Counted from the stretch's first letter, positions 46,371 to 58,646 are shown. The stretch: 64,000 nucleotides of DNA from Meconema thalassinum (GCA_946902985.2 OX336397.1:153443890-153507889); one strand, 5' to 3'. Program-made: numbers and translations. Notes: generated by a model from the letters alone, not told the origin.

Positions 46371-46956
46371 CCTCTACGATTTGACGGGGAATTTAGCAGT
46401 TATCATCCTCCTCTCCTAAAACCCGGCCCACCTTTCCTTATCAGTTATGACATATTGCTATCGTTGATTCATTTTTAGTGTAAGGCTTATATGTTTGTTT
46501 TTCAGAATCATTCTTTCTTCTCTATTTTCGATTTGTTGCATTGTAATATTCAACTCATCTAAATCATTTTGAACTCCTTTGAACCAATTATGTTTCGGTT
46601 TATTTTTCCAAAAGTAGGTAAATAGTTCTTTTAATAGTCTATTGTCATGCAATATCAAAAAAAAAAAATCTCAGTGTTTATTATTTAATCACTTTACATA
46701 GTTATTGTTGTTATAAGGGGCGGAAATACGAGGTCATCTGCCCACCTAATTGAATCAATATCCCTTTAGACAAGTCAATTAGGCAACAATCTCCATTGTG
46801 CATCCGCCTGCTTAGTATTTTTATTAATGATTGTTCTAATAATTCTTCTGTCAAGCCGCTGCGTTTATCGATGATTTTGTGTTTTATTTAAATAGTGTTT
46901 CACAAGTGTGAAGTCACTTCAGGTTAAACGAGGGAAGAGTAATATTGAATTTTATC
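46370..46956 (-). pseudogene. LINE C-terminal region, left of the foldback insertion
   Basis: On the minus strand, immediately next to the insertion the frame reads DKIQYYSSLV, a stop, then PEVTSH. Further on come RRIIRTIINKNTK, ADAQWRLLPN, and at 46458-46658 LLKELFTYFWKNKPKHNWFK followed by DLDELNITMQQIENREE. This is the tail region of LINE ORF2 proteins in which a W...V..DL.ELNI motif is usual. It is continuous with the reverse transcriptase piece at 49.36-50.6 kb once the inserted element and one duplication copy are discounted. Confidence 0.65.
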
Positions 46957-49355
46957 GTATATTGGCTTTCACGGCCGGTGAATTAAAACTCAGCAATTCT
47001 TCCAGGTTTGTGCCGTGTCTTGTGTGGGGTTTCGCCTAGGACACTAAGGTGGCTCATCGGCGGGCTCTTGGTGTCCCCGCCCGGACCCCCACAGGAGTGA
47101 CGAACTGCGCCCCTCCTCCCTTTATATTAGGCGCAACTGCATCACTTGACTGCGAGAACTAAACGCTCAAGCAGCCTTAAACTCCCTATGAAGGCTTCCA
47201 AAAAGTTGGTATATTGGCTTTTACGGCCGGTGAATTAACTCAGCAATTCTTCTAGGTTTGTGCCGTGTCTTGTGTGGGGTTTCGCCTAGGACACTAAGGT
47301 GGCTCATCGGCGGGCTCTTGGTGCCCCGCCCGGACCCCCACAGGAGTGACGAACTGCGCGCCACCTCCCTTTATATTAGGTGCAACTGCACCACTTGACT
47401 GCGAGAACTACAAGCTCAAGCAGCCTTAACCTCCCTATGAAGGCTTCCAAAAACATGGTATATTGGCTTTCACGGCCGGTGAATTATAACTCAGCAATTC
47501 TTCTAGGTTTGTGCCGTGTCTTGTGTGGGGTTTCGCCTAGGACACCAAGCTGGCTCATCGGCGGGCTCTTGGTGTCCCCGCCCGGACCCCCACAGGAGTG
47601 ACGAACAGCGCGCCACCTTACTTTATATCAGGTGCAACTGCACCACTTGACTGCGAGAACTAAAAGCTCAAGCAGCCTCAACCTCCCTATGAAGGCTTCC
47701 AAAAAGATGGTATATTGGCTTTCACGGCCGGTGAATTAAAACTCACCAATTCTTCTAGGTTTGTGCCGTGTCTTGTGTGCGGTTTTGCCTAGGACACCAA
47801 GTTGGCTCATCGGCGGGCTCTTGGTGTCCCCGCCCGGACCCCCACAGGAGTGGCGAACTGCGCGCCACCTCCCTTTATATTAGGTGCAACTGCACCACTT
47901 GACTACGAGAACTAAAAGCTCAAGCAGCCTTAACCTCCCTATGAAGGCTTCCAAAAAGTTGGTATATTGGCTTTCACGGCCGGTGAATTAAAACTCAGCA
48001 ATTCTTCTAGGTTTGTGCCGTGTCTTGTGTGGGGATTCGCCTAGGACACCAAGCTGGCTCATCGGCGGGCACTTGGTGTCCCCGCCCGGACCCCCACAGG
48101 TGTGACGAACAGCGCGCCACCTTCCTTTATATTAGGTGCAACTGCACCACTTGACTGCGAGAACTAAAAGCTCAAGCAGCCTTAACCTCCCTATGAAGGC
48201 TTCCAAAAGATGGTATATTGGCTTTCACGGCCGGTGAATTAAAACTCAGCAATTCTTCTAGGTTTGTGCCGTGTCTTGTGTGGGGTTTCGCCTAGGACAC
48301 CAAGCAGGCTCATCGGCTAGCTGTTGGTGTCCCCGCCCGGAACCCCCAGGAGTGACAAACTGCGCGCAACCTCCCTTTATATTAGGTGCAACTGCACCAC
48401 TCGACTGCGAGAACTGAAAGCTCAAGCAGCCTTAACCTCCCTATGAAGGCTTCCAAAGAGATGGTATATTGTCTTTTACGGCCGGTGAATTAAAACTTCG
48501 GGCGGGGGCACCAAGAGCCCGCCGATGAGCCACCTTGGTGTCCTAGGCGAAACCCCACACATGACACGTCACAAACCTAGAAGAATTTCTGAGTTTTAAT
48601 TCACCGGCCGTGAAAGCCAATATACCATCTTTTTGGAAGCCTTCATACTGAGATTAAGGCTGCTTGAACTTTTAGTTCTCGCAGTCTAAAGGTGCAGTTG
48701 CTCCTAATACAAAGGGAGGTGGCGCGCAGTTCGTCACTCCTGTGGGGGTCAGGGCGGGGACACCAAGAGCCCGCCGATGAGCCAGCTTGGTGTCCTATAC
48801 GAAACCCCACACAAGACACGGCTCAAACCTAGAAGAATTGCTGAGTTATAATTAACCGGCCGTGAAAGCCAATATACCATCTTTTTGGAAGCCTTCATAG
48901 GGAGGTTAAGGCTGCTTGAGCTTGTAGTTCTCGCAGTCAAGTGGTGCAGTTGCACCTAATATAAAGGGAGGTGGCGCGCAGTTCGTCACTCCTGTGGGGG
49001 TCCGGGCGCGGACACCAAGAGCCCGCCCATGAGCCAACTTCGTGTCCTAGGCGAAACCCCACTCTAGACACGGCACAAACCTAGAAGAATTGCTGAGTTT
49101 TAATTCATCGGCCGTGAAAGCCAATATACCATCTTTTTGGAAGCCTTCATAGGGAGGGTAAGGCTGCTTGAGCTTTTAGTTCTCGCAGTCAAGTGGTGCA
49201 GTTGCACCTAATATAAAGGGAGGTGGCGCGCAGTTCATCACTCCTGTGGGGGTCCGGGCGTGTACACCAAGAGCCCGCCGATGAGCCATCTTGGTGTCCT
49301 AGGCGAAACCCCACACAAGACACGGCACAAACCTAGAAGAATTGTTGAGTTTTGG
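46957..49355. mobile_element. Foldback-like element of inverted 251-bp tandem repeats
   Basis: Plus-orientation units start at TATTGGCTTTCACGGCCGG: 46960, 47212, 47461, 47713, 47965, 48216 and 48467 (spacing 249-252). At about 48496 the sequence flips, and units in reverse orientation run to about 49349, with ACGGCCGGTGAAAGCC-type strings replaced by GGCCGTGAAAGCCAATATA. The arms are unequal (about 1.5 and 0.85 kb). Flanks are ATTTTATC at 46949-46956 and 49356-49363, an 8-bp target duplication. No coding sequence is present; frames within are repeat artefacts. Structure is like Drosophila Foldback elements, whose arms are also made of tandem units. Confidence 0.8.
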
Positions 49356-50600
49356 ATTTTATCATTTATCGAAAGAGATTTCTTCTTGTATGTTGGCGAA
49401 GTAATTTGTTGTGATTTTATGATTTTAATGTTCAACACTCTATTGGTGGTTTTTCATTGGCGTTCCAAGTATGAATTTCACCAAGATATTTAAATTTATT
49501 TACAATTTTAGTTTGTTATTTTTTAATAGCTGGTGCTGGAACTCTGAAGGTTGACATTATTTCTGTTATCTCATATGAAATTTGTAATCCAACTTTTTTG
49601 CTATTTCAATTTGAAATTTAGCTTCTTTTATATCATTTGCATGTATTGCAAGATCATCTGCGAATGCTTAGCAATTTAGTTTTTTATCTTTGCCAATCTT
49701 GATGTGTGGTTGACATATCTTAGTCCATTCTTGCACATTTTATTCCAACACACAATTAAACAATAGTGATGAGTTCATCTCTGTGTCGAAGTCCTGTTTT
49801 AATTTCAAATGATTCAGAGAATTCATTTCTGAATCTAACTTGAGATTTAGTATTTTTAAGGGTGAATCCAATAACTGTAATAAGTTTATGATGTAAACCA
49901 AATTCCTTACGGATATTCAATAATGACTCACGTTGGAAACTATCACAAGCGTTTTTAAAATCAACAAAAGTGATTACTAAATGTTTGTTTCTAACTCTAT
50001 AATGTTTCATAATCCACCCTAAACTGATAATTTGTTCTGGACAAATCCTTCCTGGACGAAATGCTCCTTGATATTGTCCGAGTTCGCAGTATATGTAATC
50101 TTAGAGGATCTCTTGTAAGTGATATCCAGCAGAAATATCCCCCGATATTAATTGTTGGGATCTTATCTTATCACTATTTTTATGTAATGGGTGTATTATC
50201 GCCACGTTCCATTCTCGGGCATTGTTTCAGTATTCCAAATATCTATGAGGTATTTATGTCAATTCCAAATGGTTTGTTCATTTTGCATTCTTCCATATTT
50301 CCGCAACTAGTTGATTCTCTCGTGCTGCCTTGTAATTTTAAGCGAATCAAATTCTCTTATCACTTCATTGTAATTTGGTGGTATAACATTTTCTAAAGGT
50401 GTTTTATTTTTTGTATGAAGGTGTTGGTTCTTCACTATGAAGCAAATCCTTGAAGTATTTAGCTAAAATATCAGCATCTTATAATTATTTTTACTATTAT
50501 GAGCCAGTTTTCCATTTGCATTTGTAAATTCGATCTTAATTATATTTTGGAAGCAACCTTCTTTTGATACGCTTTTCGTAGGGTTTATAATATATATTTA
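49356..50600 (-). pseudogene. LINE reverse transcriptase, right of the foldback insertion
   Basis: On the minus strand: YRGIFLLDITYK near 50150, then 49756-50010 with LVITFVDFKNACDSFQRESL (RT motif with the first catalytic Asp) and FSESFEIKTGLRHRDEL. Next come CVLE and, at about 49648-49670, AFADDLAIHANDIKEAKFQI, an intact FADD catalytic box. Then comes KFKYLGEIHTWN, and SPTYKKKSLSINDKI ends the piece at the insertion. Stops and shifts (for example after ELITIV) are present. Upstream of 50600 the coding signal fades. It is a different LINE type from the one at 42.86-44.7 kb. Confidence 0.7.
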
Positions 50601-50666
50601 CAATATATTATCCTATAGTAATGTTGATAAAGATATCCGTAATCCTTAAATTTGTATCAATATTCA

Positions 50667-52146
50667 AACAAGATGTTCAGCAAAGAACATATAGCCTACT
50701 TTCTCCTAAATGCATGGGTATTGTTATAACTCTTTGCCCTTTTCAAGGAGTATAATTAAATATTGGTTGTAGTAGCTTGTTGAAATATAACGTGCTTTAC
50801 GGATATTAACCATGAATATGAGGTGCCCTTTGCTAGTGCTACCTCTGTACAAAATTTCATTCAATTCGCTTTCAACGTGTTTGAATTGATATGGTGAATC
50901 GATTTGCAACCGCTATCTGCAAACTATTGGGCTGATGACCTTGTAGTTCAGTCGAAAAACGCTTCTCACCTAAAGGTGTGTTGTTGCAAAATTTGGTAGA
51001 GATCAGATGATTAGTTAGTCATAATTTGATTTAAGCTCTGAACATTTGGATGGCTGCCATTACGTTTCCGTCAAGATTGTGGCAATATAAAGCATGACAC
51101 TGAGGTGCCCTTTGCTAGTGCTACCACTGTACCATATTCCGTTCAATTCGGTTTCACCGTGTTTGAATTGATAGGGGGAATCGACTCGCACACATACATG
51201 GCCGCCATCTAAAAATATATTGGGCTGATGATCGTGTAGTTTGGTCGAAATACGTTTCCCACATAAAGGTATGTTGTTGCAAAATTTGGTAGATATCAGA
51301 TTATTAGTTTCGTCGTAATTTGATTTAATCTTTTAATATTTCGGTGCCGCCATTACGTTTCCGTCAAGATGGTGGCGATATAAAACAAGACACTGAGGTG
51401 CTACCTCTGTACCAAATTTCGTTCAATTAGGTTTCACCTTGTTTGAATAGATAGGGGGAATATGGCCGCCATCCGCAAATTATTGGGCTTATGACCTTGT
51501 AGTTTGGTCAGAAGATTCTTCATACATAAAGGTGTATTGTTGCAAAATTTGGTAGATATCAGATTATTAGTTTGTTCGTAATTTGATTTAAGCATTTTAC
51601 ATTCGGGTGGCCACCATTACGTTTTCGTCAAGATGGCGGCGATATAAAACATAACATTGAGGTGCCCTTTGCTAGTACTACCTCTGTACCAAAATTCATT
51701 CAATTCGGTTTCTCCGTGATTGAATTGATAGGGGGAATCAATTTGCACACATACATGGCCGCCATCTGCACACTATTGGGCAGATGACCTTGTAGTTTAG
51801 TTAAACGACGGTCGCCATATAAATATTTATTGTTGCAAAATTTGGTAGAGATCGGATGATATGGTTAGTCGTAATTTGATTTAAGCTTTGAAGATTTGGG
51901 TGGCCACCATTACGTTTCCGTCAAGATGGCGACGATATAAAACATGGCACTGCGATGCCCTTTGCTAGTGCTACCTCTATACCAAATTTCGTTCAATTCG
52001 GTTTCACCGTGTTCGAATTGATAGGGAGGGGGGCAGTCATTCAGAGTACACACACTCTCATACACACACACACAGACACACAATGTTTGACCCTGCGTAG
52101 ATTTCATAAGTCTACTCTCATTTTTTGCAAAAATCGAAAGTAGGCT
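50667..52146 (-). mobile_element. Helentron-like element, complete copy (antisense)
   Basis: Reading the minus strand: AGCCTACTTTC (52136-52146), a GCAAAAAATGAGAGTAGAC stretch, a GT run, then four to five tandem units of about 290-300 bp. Each unit holds CCAAATTTCGTTCAATTCG and AAGATGGCGGCGATATAAAA in plus-strand view. It ends in GAAAGTAGGCT (50693-50703), the hairpin ATGTTC and GAACAT (50673-50690), and CTTGTT (50667-50672). Together 1480 bp, with nearly the same boundaries as the copy at 58.65-60.2 kb in opposite orientation. No protein encoded. Confidence 0.75.
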
Positions 52147-52202
52147 AACAAGGTTGATTATAATTTATAAGTCTGTTAGAGTATTTTATTTCATTTTTAT
52201 AG

Positions 52203-54200
52203 GATACTAGCTGTAACCGGCATGCGTTGCAACGCCAATCAAAGAAAGTGTTGGCGTTGTAACTTTGTTTGTTGAAGTGCTTTTGGATTCCCAATTTTAT
52301 CTTTTTTTCCGTTAACCACCTCTAACTATTGTAAAATTGAGTTACCTTCTCAAAAAACATCATGGGAAGGTGCTCAACAACTCAGCAAAGTTTCATTGCA
52401 ATGAAATGAATGGCATTTGAACGCATACGGGACTTTGTTGAAACGATTCGACCGCCGTCACATGTTTGTTGAATATACTCGTACGAAAGCTATTGTAAAA
52501 TGGATTTACTAATTCGAAAACCTTCCCTGGCTTGTACACAACAACTCATCAAAGTTTCATCGCAATCGGATGAATGGCATATGAACGCATACGGGATTTT
52601 GTTTAAACGATTCGCGCGCCGTCATTCATTTGTTGAATCTACTTGTGCGCCGCCCATTCAAAAACGGATTTACTAATTCATACACCTTCGCAGGACTGTA
52701 CTCAACTCACCAAAGTTTTATCACTATCGGATAAATGGTATATGAACGCATACGGGACTTGGCTGAAACGATTCAAGCGCTGTCGCTCATTAGATGAATC
52801 TACTCGTGTGCTACCAATTGTAAAATGGATTTACTAAATCAAAAATCTTCGCAGGAGTGGAAACAACATTTCACCAAATGTCATTGCAATCGCATGAATG
52901 GTATATGAACGCCTACGGATTTTTTTAAACGATACGCGCGCCATTACTCACTTGTTGAATCTACTCGTGCGCTACCTATTGTAAAAATGATTTACTAAGT
53001 CCGAAACCGTTCATGGGGTGTGCACAACAATTCACCAAAGTTTCATAGGAATCGCATGAATGGTATATGAACGCATACGGGACTTTGTTTAAACGATTCA
53101 TGTGACGTCGCTCATTTGTTGAATCTTATTGTGCGATACCTATTGTAAAGTGGATTTACTAAGCCAGAAACCTTCCATGAAGTGTACACAACACCTCACC
53201 CAAGTTTCATCGCTATCGGACGCATGGTGTATGAACGCATACGGGACTTTGTCGAAACGCTTCGCGCGTCTTCGCTCACTTGTTGAATCTACTTGTGCGC
53301 TACTTATTGTAAAATGGATTTACTAAGCCTGAAACTTTCCCTGGAGTGTACACAACAACTCACCCAAGTTTAGTCACTATCGGACGAATGGTATATGAAC
53401 GCATACGGGACTATGTTGAAAAACTTCGCGCGTCGTCGCTCATTTGTTTAATCTACTTGTGGGATACCTATTGTAAAGTGGATTTACTAAGCCAGAAACC
53501 TTTCCTGAAGTGTACACAACATCTCACCCAAGTTTCATCGCTATCAGACGAATAGTATATGATCGCATACGGGACTTTGTTGATACGCTTCACGCGTCGT
53601 CGCTCATTTGTTGTATCTACTCGTGCGCTACCAATTATAACATGGATTTACTAAGCTGGAAACCTTGCCTGTAATTTACACAACCTCTCACTCAAGTTTC
53701 ATCGCTATCGGACGAATGGTATGTGAACGCATACAGGACTTTGTTGAAACGCTTCGCCCGTCGTCGCTCATTTGCTGAATCTACTTGTGCACTGCCTATT
53801 GTGAAGTGGATTTACAGAACGAGAAACCATACCTGAAGTGTACAAATCATCTCACCCAAGTTTCATCGCAATGGGATGAATGGTATATGAACGCATGTGG
53901 GACTTTCTTGAAACAAACGCACGCCATTTTGTTGAAGCTACTCGCCCGCCATCTATTGTAAATTGGATTTACTACGCCTATAACTTTTTCGGGACTGTGC
54001 ACAACAACTCACCATTATTTGATCGCAATCGGATGAATTGTATATGAACGCATCGCCAACACACATTTGTTTGAACTACTCGCGCGCTATCTATTGTTCA
54101 TTGGATTATTTATGCCTATAATGATTTCGGAAGTGTGCACAACAAATCGCCAAAATTTGATCGCAATCGGATGAATGGTTTATGAACGCATAATAGAAGA
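52203..54200 (+). repeat. Tandem array, unit about 163 bp, about 12 units
   Basis: It opens with TACTAGCTGTAACCGGCATG (52204), resembling the start of known insect Helitron-like elements. Units are marked by TATATGAACGCATACGGGAC, at about 52410, 52575, 52738, 52900, 53065, 53228, 53393, 53560, 53722, 53883, 54045 and 54180, and by AAATGGATTTACTAA. Divergence rises toward the right end. Frames in it are repeat artefacts. Confidence 0.8.
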
Positions 54201-54339
54201 ACAAACGAACATCCTGTTTTTAAGATCATGTAAGCTGATGATTAACAATCTCTAAGCATTTCTTCTTCTGCGTCGTCAAAGGGTCTCTTTTAGGACCACG
54301 CGGAACTTAATACAAAATTAAATGTTGTTCTTGGCTGTC

Positions 54340-54690
54340 ACACCAGGGGTCCGGATTCGATTCCCGGCTCTCCCAAAAAAATTCAAATCTGGTAGGGGGA
54401 AAAGTAGGGAGGAGAGTCTGCCCCAAAGTGATTTGGAAGAGGAGCAGGGGAAAAATTACCCGTAAACCTCGGAATCGTCAACTTCCGATCTTGCTAGCCG
54501 TAAAGATGTAGCTTTATCCAGAACGCTTTACAGTAGGCAGGAGATACCGTGAAAACAGATATGGGGAGATCTGATGGTATCAGGCTAATAAAGAACGAGG
54601 AAAATGAAAGGCACGAATCCCCCAATACCGTCGGGGTCGGAAGGGAACAAGTCTTCACCAAGGGAGGTTGACGGGAAAGATAAAAGAGAG
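54340..54690 (-). mobile_element. Composite retroelement family, copy D (fragment)
   Basis: Right part: CAATACCGTCGGGGTCGGAA and CACCAAGGGAGGTTGACGG match copies A and C. The middle (GTCTGCCCCAAAGTGATTTG, GTAGGCAGGAGATACCG, GATGGTATCAGGC) matches the middle of copy A at 1145-1350. The left end has GGATTCGATTCCCGGC (54354-54369), a B-box-like string. No minisatellite. Confidence 0.55.
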
Positions 54691-54692
54691 GA

Positions 54693-54840
54693 GAATTGAA
54701 TCAATATCACAAAGATTACCATCACAAAGAAAAAAATACACGCAAATGAGAAAGCTCATTCCACGCAGTGCTGCCCAAAGTACCAGAATGGAATCAATAT
54801 CACAAAGATTACCATCACAAACCAAAATATACACAAAACG
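54693..54840. repeat. Two-copy direct repeat, offset about 94 bp
   Basis: The string ATCAATATCACAAAGATTAC with CATCACAAA after it occurs at about 54700 and 54793. The short frames on both strands come from it. Confidence 0.65.
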
Positions 54841-54849
54841 CAAGCACTA

Positions 54850-55560
54850 ACATGGTGCACAACCAGACTTCAATTAATAGCTCTTAAGTGCCAGAGCTTC
54901 AGTGATCTCTGTGTCCTACCAGGACAATGCCCACTGCCAGACAATTAATCTGGATATTCGTTCTAGACCATTGCACGACCTTTCTTACACTATATACGTT
55001 CCAATTTTAATTTTAGGTTTACTAAACAAAAAATATGATTTTATTGCTTTATAAGAAGTCCACAAATTTCCTGTATACCGCATTTTCACATTAAATACAC
55101 CGCGTTTGTTGCGCCTCGCTACTGGTGTTGGCTCTGGAAGTGCCCAGAGGTCACCGTTCAGCAGATGTAAATTTGTATCCGGAGTTTAAACTACACGGAT
55201 GTAGCGGGGAATGAGGGGATATGTGTTAACCATAACAGAAGGGGAGACACATCCTGTCCTGGCGGAAAGAACTGCGCATGCTCCGTTTTATTTGCCATCT
55301 CCTTATCTCACAACTGAAGACTTAGTTTAGTCATAACCTCATAACCACCTTAAATATGTTATTAAATTCCAGTATGGCCACCACATTTGGTGTGGCCAAT
55401 TTACAACATTAAACTCCAAATAGTCATCAAACACATCCATGTAACTAGTAGCCCAAAACAGCCAAAATAATTAAGCCCTCCCTACCTACAAACATTTTGC
55501 ATACAATCATTCGTCCATTCCTCGTCATAGCCACGAGGAAAGGCTTCAGAGACTCTTTCC
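54850..55560. other. Unassigned sequence
   Basis: No gene or named repeat recognised. Confidence 0.4.
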
Positions 55561-55565
55561 AACCG

Positions 55566-55582
55566 GGGGGGGGGGGGGGGGG
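55566..55582. repeat. Poly-G run
   Basis: Seventeen or so consecutive G residues followed by GAGGAGG. A long G run of this kind is prone to sequencing and assembly error. Confidence 0.85.
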
Positions 55583-55589
55583 AGGAGGT

Positions 55590-56220
55590 AGGTTTTAACC
55601 CTCCAAAGTTGCAACCTTGCTATTTCAGCCGTGGTTCTATGTTCCTCGTCCCTGACTTCAGTCGCTGCTGGTGGGGTTCATGCCTATACAGAGGGTGGGT
55701 TCTTTCTTGCTCCACTGTCTTTCATTCCTTGATCGCAGCTATTTCCCTTTAAACAAGAGGTGGTGCTATTCCTGCGAGGTGGTAAAGCCATTCAACTGGA
55801 GTGGATTTCAAGGGACCTCTTAAAATTCTGCAGGTGTCATTGAAAGCTACATCAACCAGTTTGGCATGTATTGAAATATACCAAACGCCACAGGCTTACT
55901 CTGCCGCAGAAAAGCATAGAGCCATTCCAGAACCTCAGAAATGACAGCCATGATTGCTAGCCACTGAGGCACGAGCCACCGCAAAATAAGTATGGCAGTT
56001 GTACGTAAATCTTTATCATATTGTATTTGTGTGTGTTAATTTGTCTGATAGCCTGTGTTTGTGTGGTGTCAGTAGTATTTTGTATGGTTGTAGTTATTGT
56101 GGTCCAGAAATGAGCAGATACAATATATAACCATTCCGGCATTTGCCTACCAAACATCACACTGAGGATGGCCGCTGTCAGTGCCAGAATTGAAATCTTG
56201 AATCTCTGGGACAGTTGTTT
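55590..56220. other. Unassigned sequence, probably repeat-derived
   Basis: No supported gene. ACCATTCCGGCATTTGCCTAC near 56130 resembles the stretch near 1905, suggesting a dispersed repeat. Confidence 0.35.
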
Positions 56221-56236
56221 ACGTTAAGGAACGAAA

Positions 56237-56267
56237 ATAATAATAATAATAATAATAATAATCATAC
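56237..56267. repeat. (AAT)n microsatellite
   Basis: About nine AAT units. Confidence 0.85.
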
Positions 56268-56546
56268 CTCTTATTATTACCATTTCAATGGGGTGGGAGA
56301 TGGGTTTCAATTTTTTTTCTTCCCTGTGAAGGGGGATTTTACGGGCGGATACCCATACTGATCCCTACCACAGGATATCAATTAATAAGAGATCAAATAT
56401 TGGAAGGAGAATGAAAATAGGCAAGGTATTGGAAAAAAAGGGGCAGTGACCTATTAAAAAGTACCTACCTGGCATTTCCTTGGGATTGAAAATGGTGGTC
56501 ATCGAGCCCACGTGTTTCAAAGCCCGAAGAAAACTGGGCCCCAGTG

Positions 56547-56558
56547 ATAATAATAGTA

Positions 56559-56596
<38 letters not shown>

Positions 56597-56666
56597 TGGG
56601 CCAACATTTATTTATTTATTTATCTATAGATTTCTTCCCTCCTCCTTCCTTCCTTCCTTTATCTAT

Positions 56667-56698
<32 letters not shown>

Positions 56699-56700
56699 GA
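56547..56700. repeat. Microsatellites: (AAT)n then (TTTA)n and (TTCC)n
   Basis: About 16 AAT units at 56547-56596, then TTTATTTATTTA blocks at 56608-56628 and 56660-56697 with TTCCTTCC between. Confidence 0.85.
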
Positions 56701-56704
56701 ATAA

Positions 56705-57130
56705 TTTACTTTTTAATGTGTAGTCAATTGGACTGTGGTGCTCGTTGGTTCCTGATTTCTTTCATCGGCACTGTAGGATCTCAGCGGGCAATCCTGAATG
56801 ATATGGCTCACGTTTTGCCAATCAGCGCTACAGTCGCAGTAAGAAGGTTATTGGGAAGATCTCACATGCACCCGATCCGTCTAGGTGGCCTTCCATTGCT
56901 GCTTGGCATTTCACAACACTGTTTCCATTCATCTGACTATCTCTCAGGAATGGACACCAGTATGAGAACAGCCCTAAATCAGCTAACAAAACTGCAGTGT
57001 TAACTCAGTTACATTTCACTGATTAACCTAAGTACAAATAAAGCTCACCAAGTAAACAAGAAATTTGAAAAGTACCAGTTAAAAAGAAAACAGTCGTAGA
57101 AGTTGATCTCTTCAATAGCTCAGTACGATG
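56705..57130. other. Unassigned sequence with a 135-codon open frame
   Basis: The plus-strand frame 56596-57003 starts in microsatellite and has no known domain. I do not call it a gene. Confidence 0.35.
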
Positions 57131-57142
57131 GATGTTAACGAT

Positions 57143-57305
57143 GGACGTGGTGGTGCAGTGGTCAAGCTGCTTGCCTCCCACCAAAGTAGGTCAGGTTTGA
57201 TTCTACGTCAATGCATGTGAAATATCACGTCCTGTGGTTCGAATTCCACACAAAATAAGGTCCCGTGGCTCCTGATGGCAAGAGCTTCCTACATTTTCTT
57301 TCACA
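57143..57305 (+). mobile_element. SINE-2, tRNA-derived
   Basis: A box in GTGGTGCAGTGGTCAAGC (about 57149-57166) and B box GGTTTGATTCT (about 57195-57205). Body: AATATCACGTCCTGTGG, TTCGAATTCCACACAAAA, AGGTCCCGTGGCTCCTGATG. Antisense relatives are at 4.65 and 20.87 kb. Confidence 0.7.
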
Positions 57306-57597
57306 CACACATAGAAATTACTAACAATAGACGCAGCACTTTAGAAGTGCAATAGATTAAAGGAATAAAAAATAAGATTGGTTAATAATCCGACTTGTTA
57401 CAACTTTTAATTAAAAACCCCCGTGGCCTCATAATTGTAAATACTATGGAACATAAGTGTTATATACATATCCACTGAGTGAGCAGGACCTGATGATGTT
57501 CGCTTGCCGAACGAAACTAGTCATCCAATTCAGCCCCCATTTTGTGTGAGAAGTGATTTATAAAGAGTACAAGTAACTCAAGTAATATATTTATGGC

Positions 57598-57692
57598 GCA
57601 AGGAACTTAATTTTATATCCGAGCGTGTTGACCGACTGAAAAGCATTTAATAATAGATTACTTTGGCAACACTGAAAAATGGGCCCTTTAAA
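57598..57692 (+). repeat. Dispersed repeat (GTTGACCGACTGAAAAGCA family)
   Basis: GCGTGTTGACCGACTGAAAA, then GATTACTTTGGCAACACTG and AAAAATGGGC, as in the copy at 20.2 kb. Confidence 0.6.
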
Positions 57693-58107
57693 CATACACA
57701 CCCAAGTACACGAGGCTTAATCTCGAAAAGTACCTAAATAAATCAACAATAAACTATTTATCAAACTGGGAACAGTATTCAGCTATAGAAGAGGGTATTG
57801 GTGCTGGACGCAAGTGGTAGCATAAAGGTTCCGTGTCTTGAGTTTGTCAGCAATCTTTCTTAGATGATAGCATTCTGTCAAGAGTTACACCCAGTGTAAA
57901 CAGTACATACTGCTATAGCTCGGTGGATCAGGGTAGTTCGATTCCCAGCGGCTCTCGTAAAAGATCTCTCGTATCACACTTGATGATTACAATGCATGAT
58001 TGGTTAAATCTCAGCCACAGGCTACACAACACAGTTCCGGTTTCGCTGCGTTGAAATTGGAGAGTTGATCGCCTAGCTCCAAAGATCTTCACCAGGTAGC
58101 GTCGGCC

Positions 58108-58137
58108 ATACAATAATAATAATAATAATAATAATGA
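58108..58137. repeat. (AAT)n microsatellite
   Basis: About nine AAT units, directly left of a Helentron-like 3' fragment. Confidence 0.85.
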
Positions 58138-58144
58138 GATATGC

Positions 58145-58230
58145 AGCCCACTTTCTCCTAAATGTATGGGTATAGTTATAACTCTTTGTCCTTATCAAGC
58201 AGTAGGCCTATAATATTTTACATACTTTGT
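58145..58230 (-). mobile_element. Helentron-like 3'-end fragment
   Basis: AGCCCACTTTC (one change from the subterminal repeat) then TCCTAAATGTATGGGTATAG and TTATAACTCTTTGTCC, as in the copies at 4.13 and 50.7 kb. The hairpin is absent; a microsatellite takes its place. Confidence 0.6.
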
Positions 58231-58646
58231 ACCCTGCCCATTCATTGGACAAAATTCGTGTACACCGACTTTACAATCCGTATACTCGTAACGAAATCCC
58301 GGTACATTACTGTACATTATGTTCTGCCAACACTTTGATATGCAAATCTCCTTAAGAGAATAATTATTTCTAATAACCTTCAATCTTAGCATACTACAGC
58401 GACCTAGACCTTATTGACTTCTGCCATTTCACAGCAAAAACGAAAACATAACATATATCGCAAGAGAAATGGCACTTAGAAAGCAGAATGGATAAATAAT
58501 CCAACGGCTTGACGAAAAAGCGCTGTCAATTCACAAACGATAACTAATGGTCATGTGATAGTACCGTACCTAACTGACAATCAGTTGAAGATGCACTGAA
58601 ATGAGCTATGGTAGCCCACAATTTCTTTTAACAACATTTCATTTTT

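Noticed and set aside
46960..49349. A CRISPR-like or host gene-cluster array
   Set aside because: Units are contiguous 251-bp repeats without unique spacers, in inverted halves, with a target duplication: a transposable element.
52320..54200. Small plus-strand frames at 52643, 53129 and 53346
   Set aside because: They resemble each other only because they are translated copies of the 163-bp unit.
56596..57003. A 135-codon plus-strand frame
   Set aside because: The first 35 codons are translated (TTTA)n and TTCC microsatellite; the rest has no known domain.
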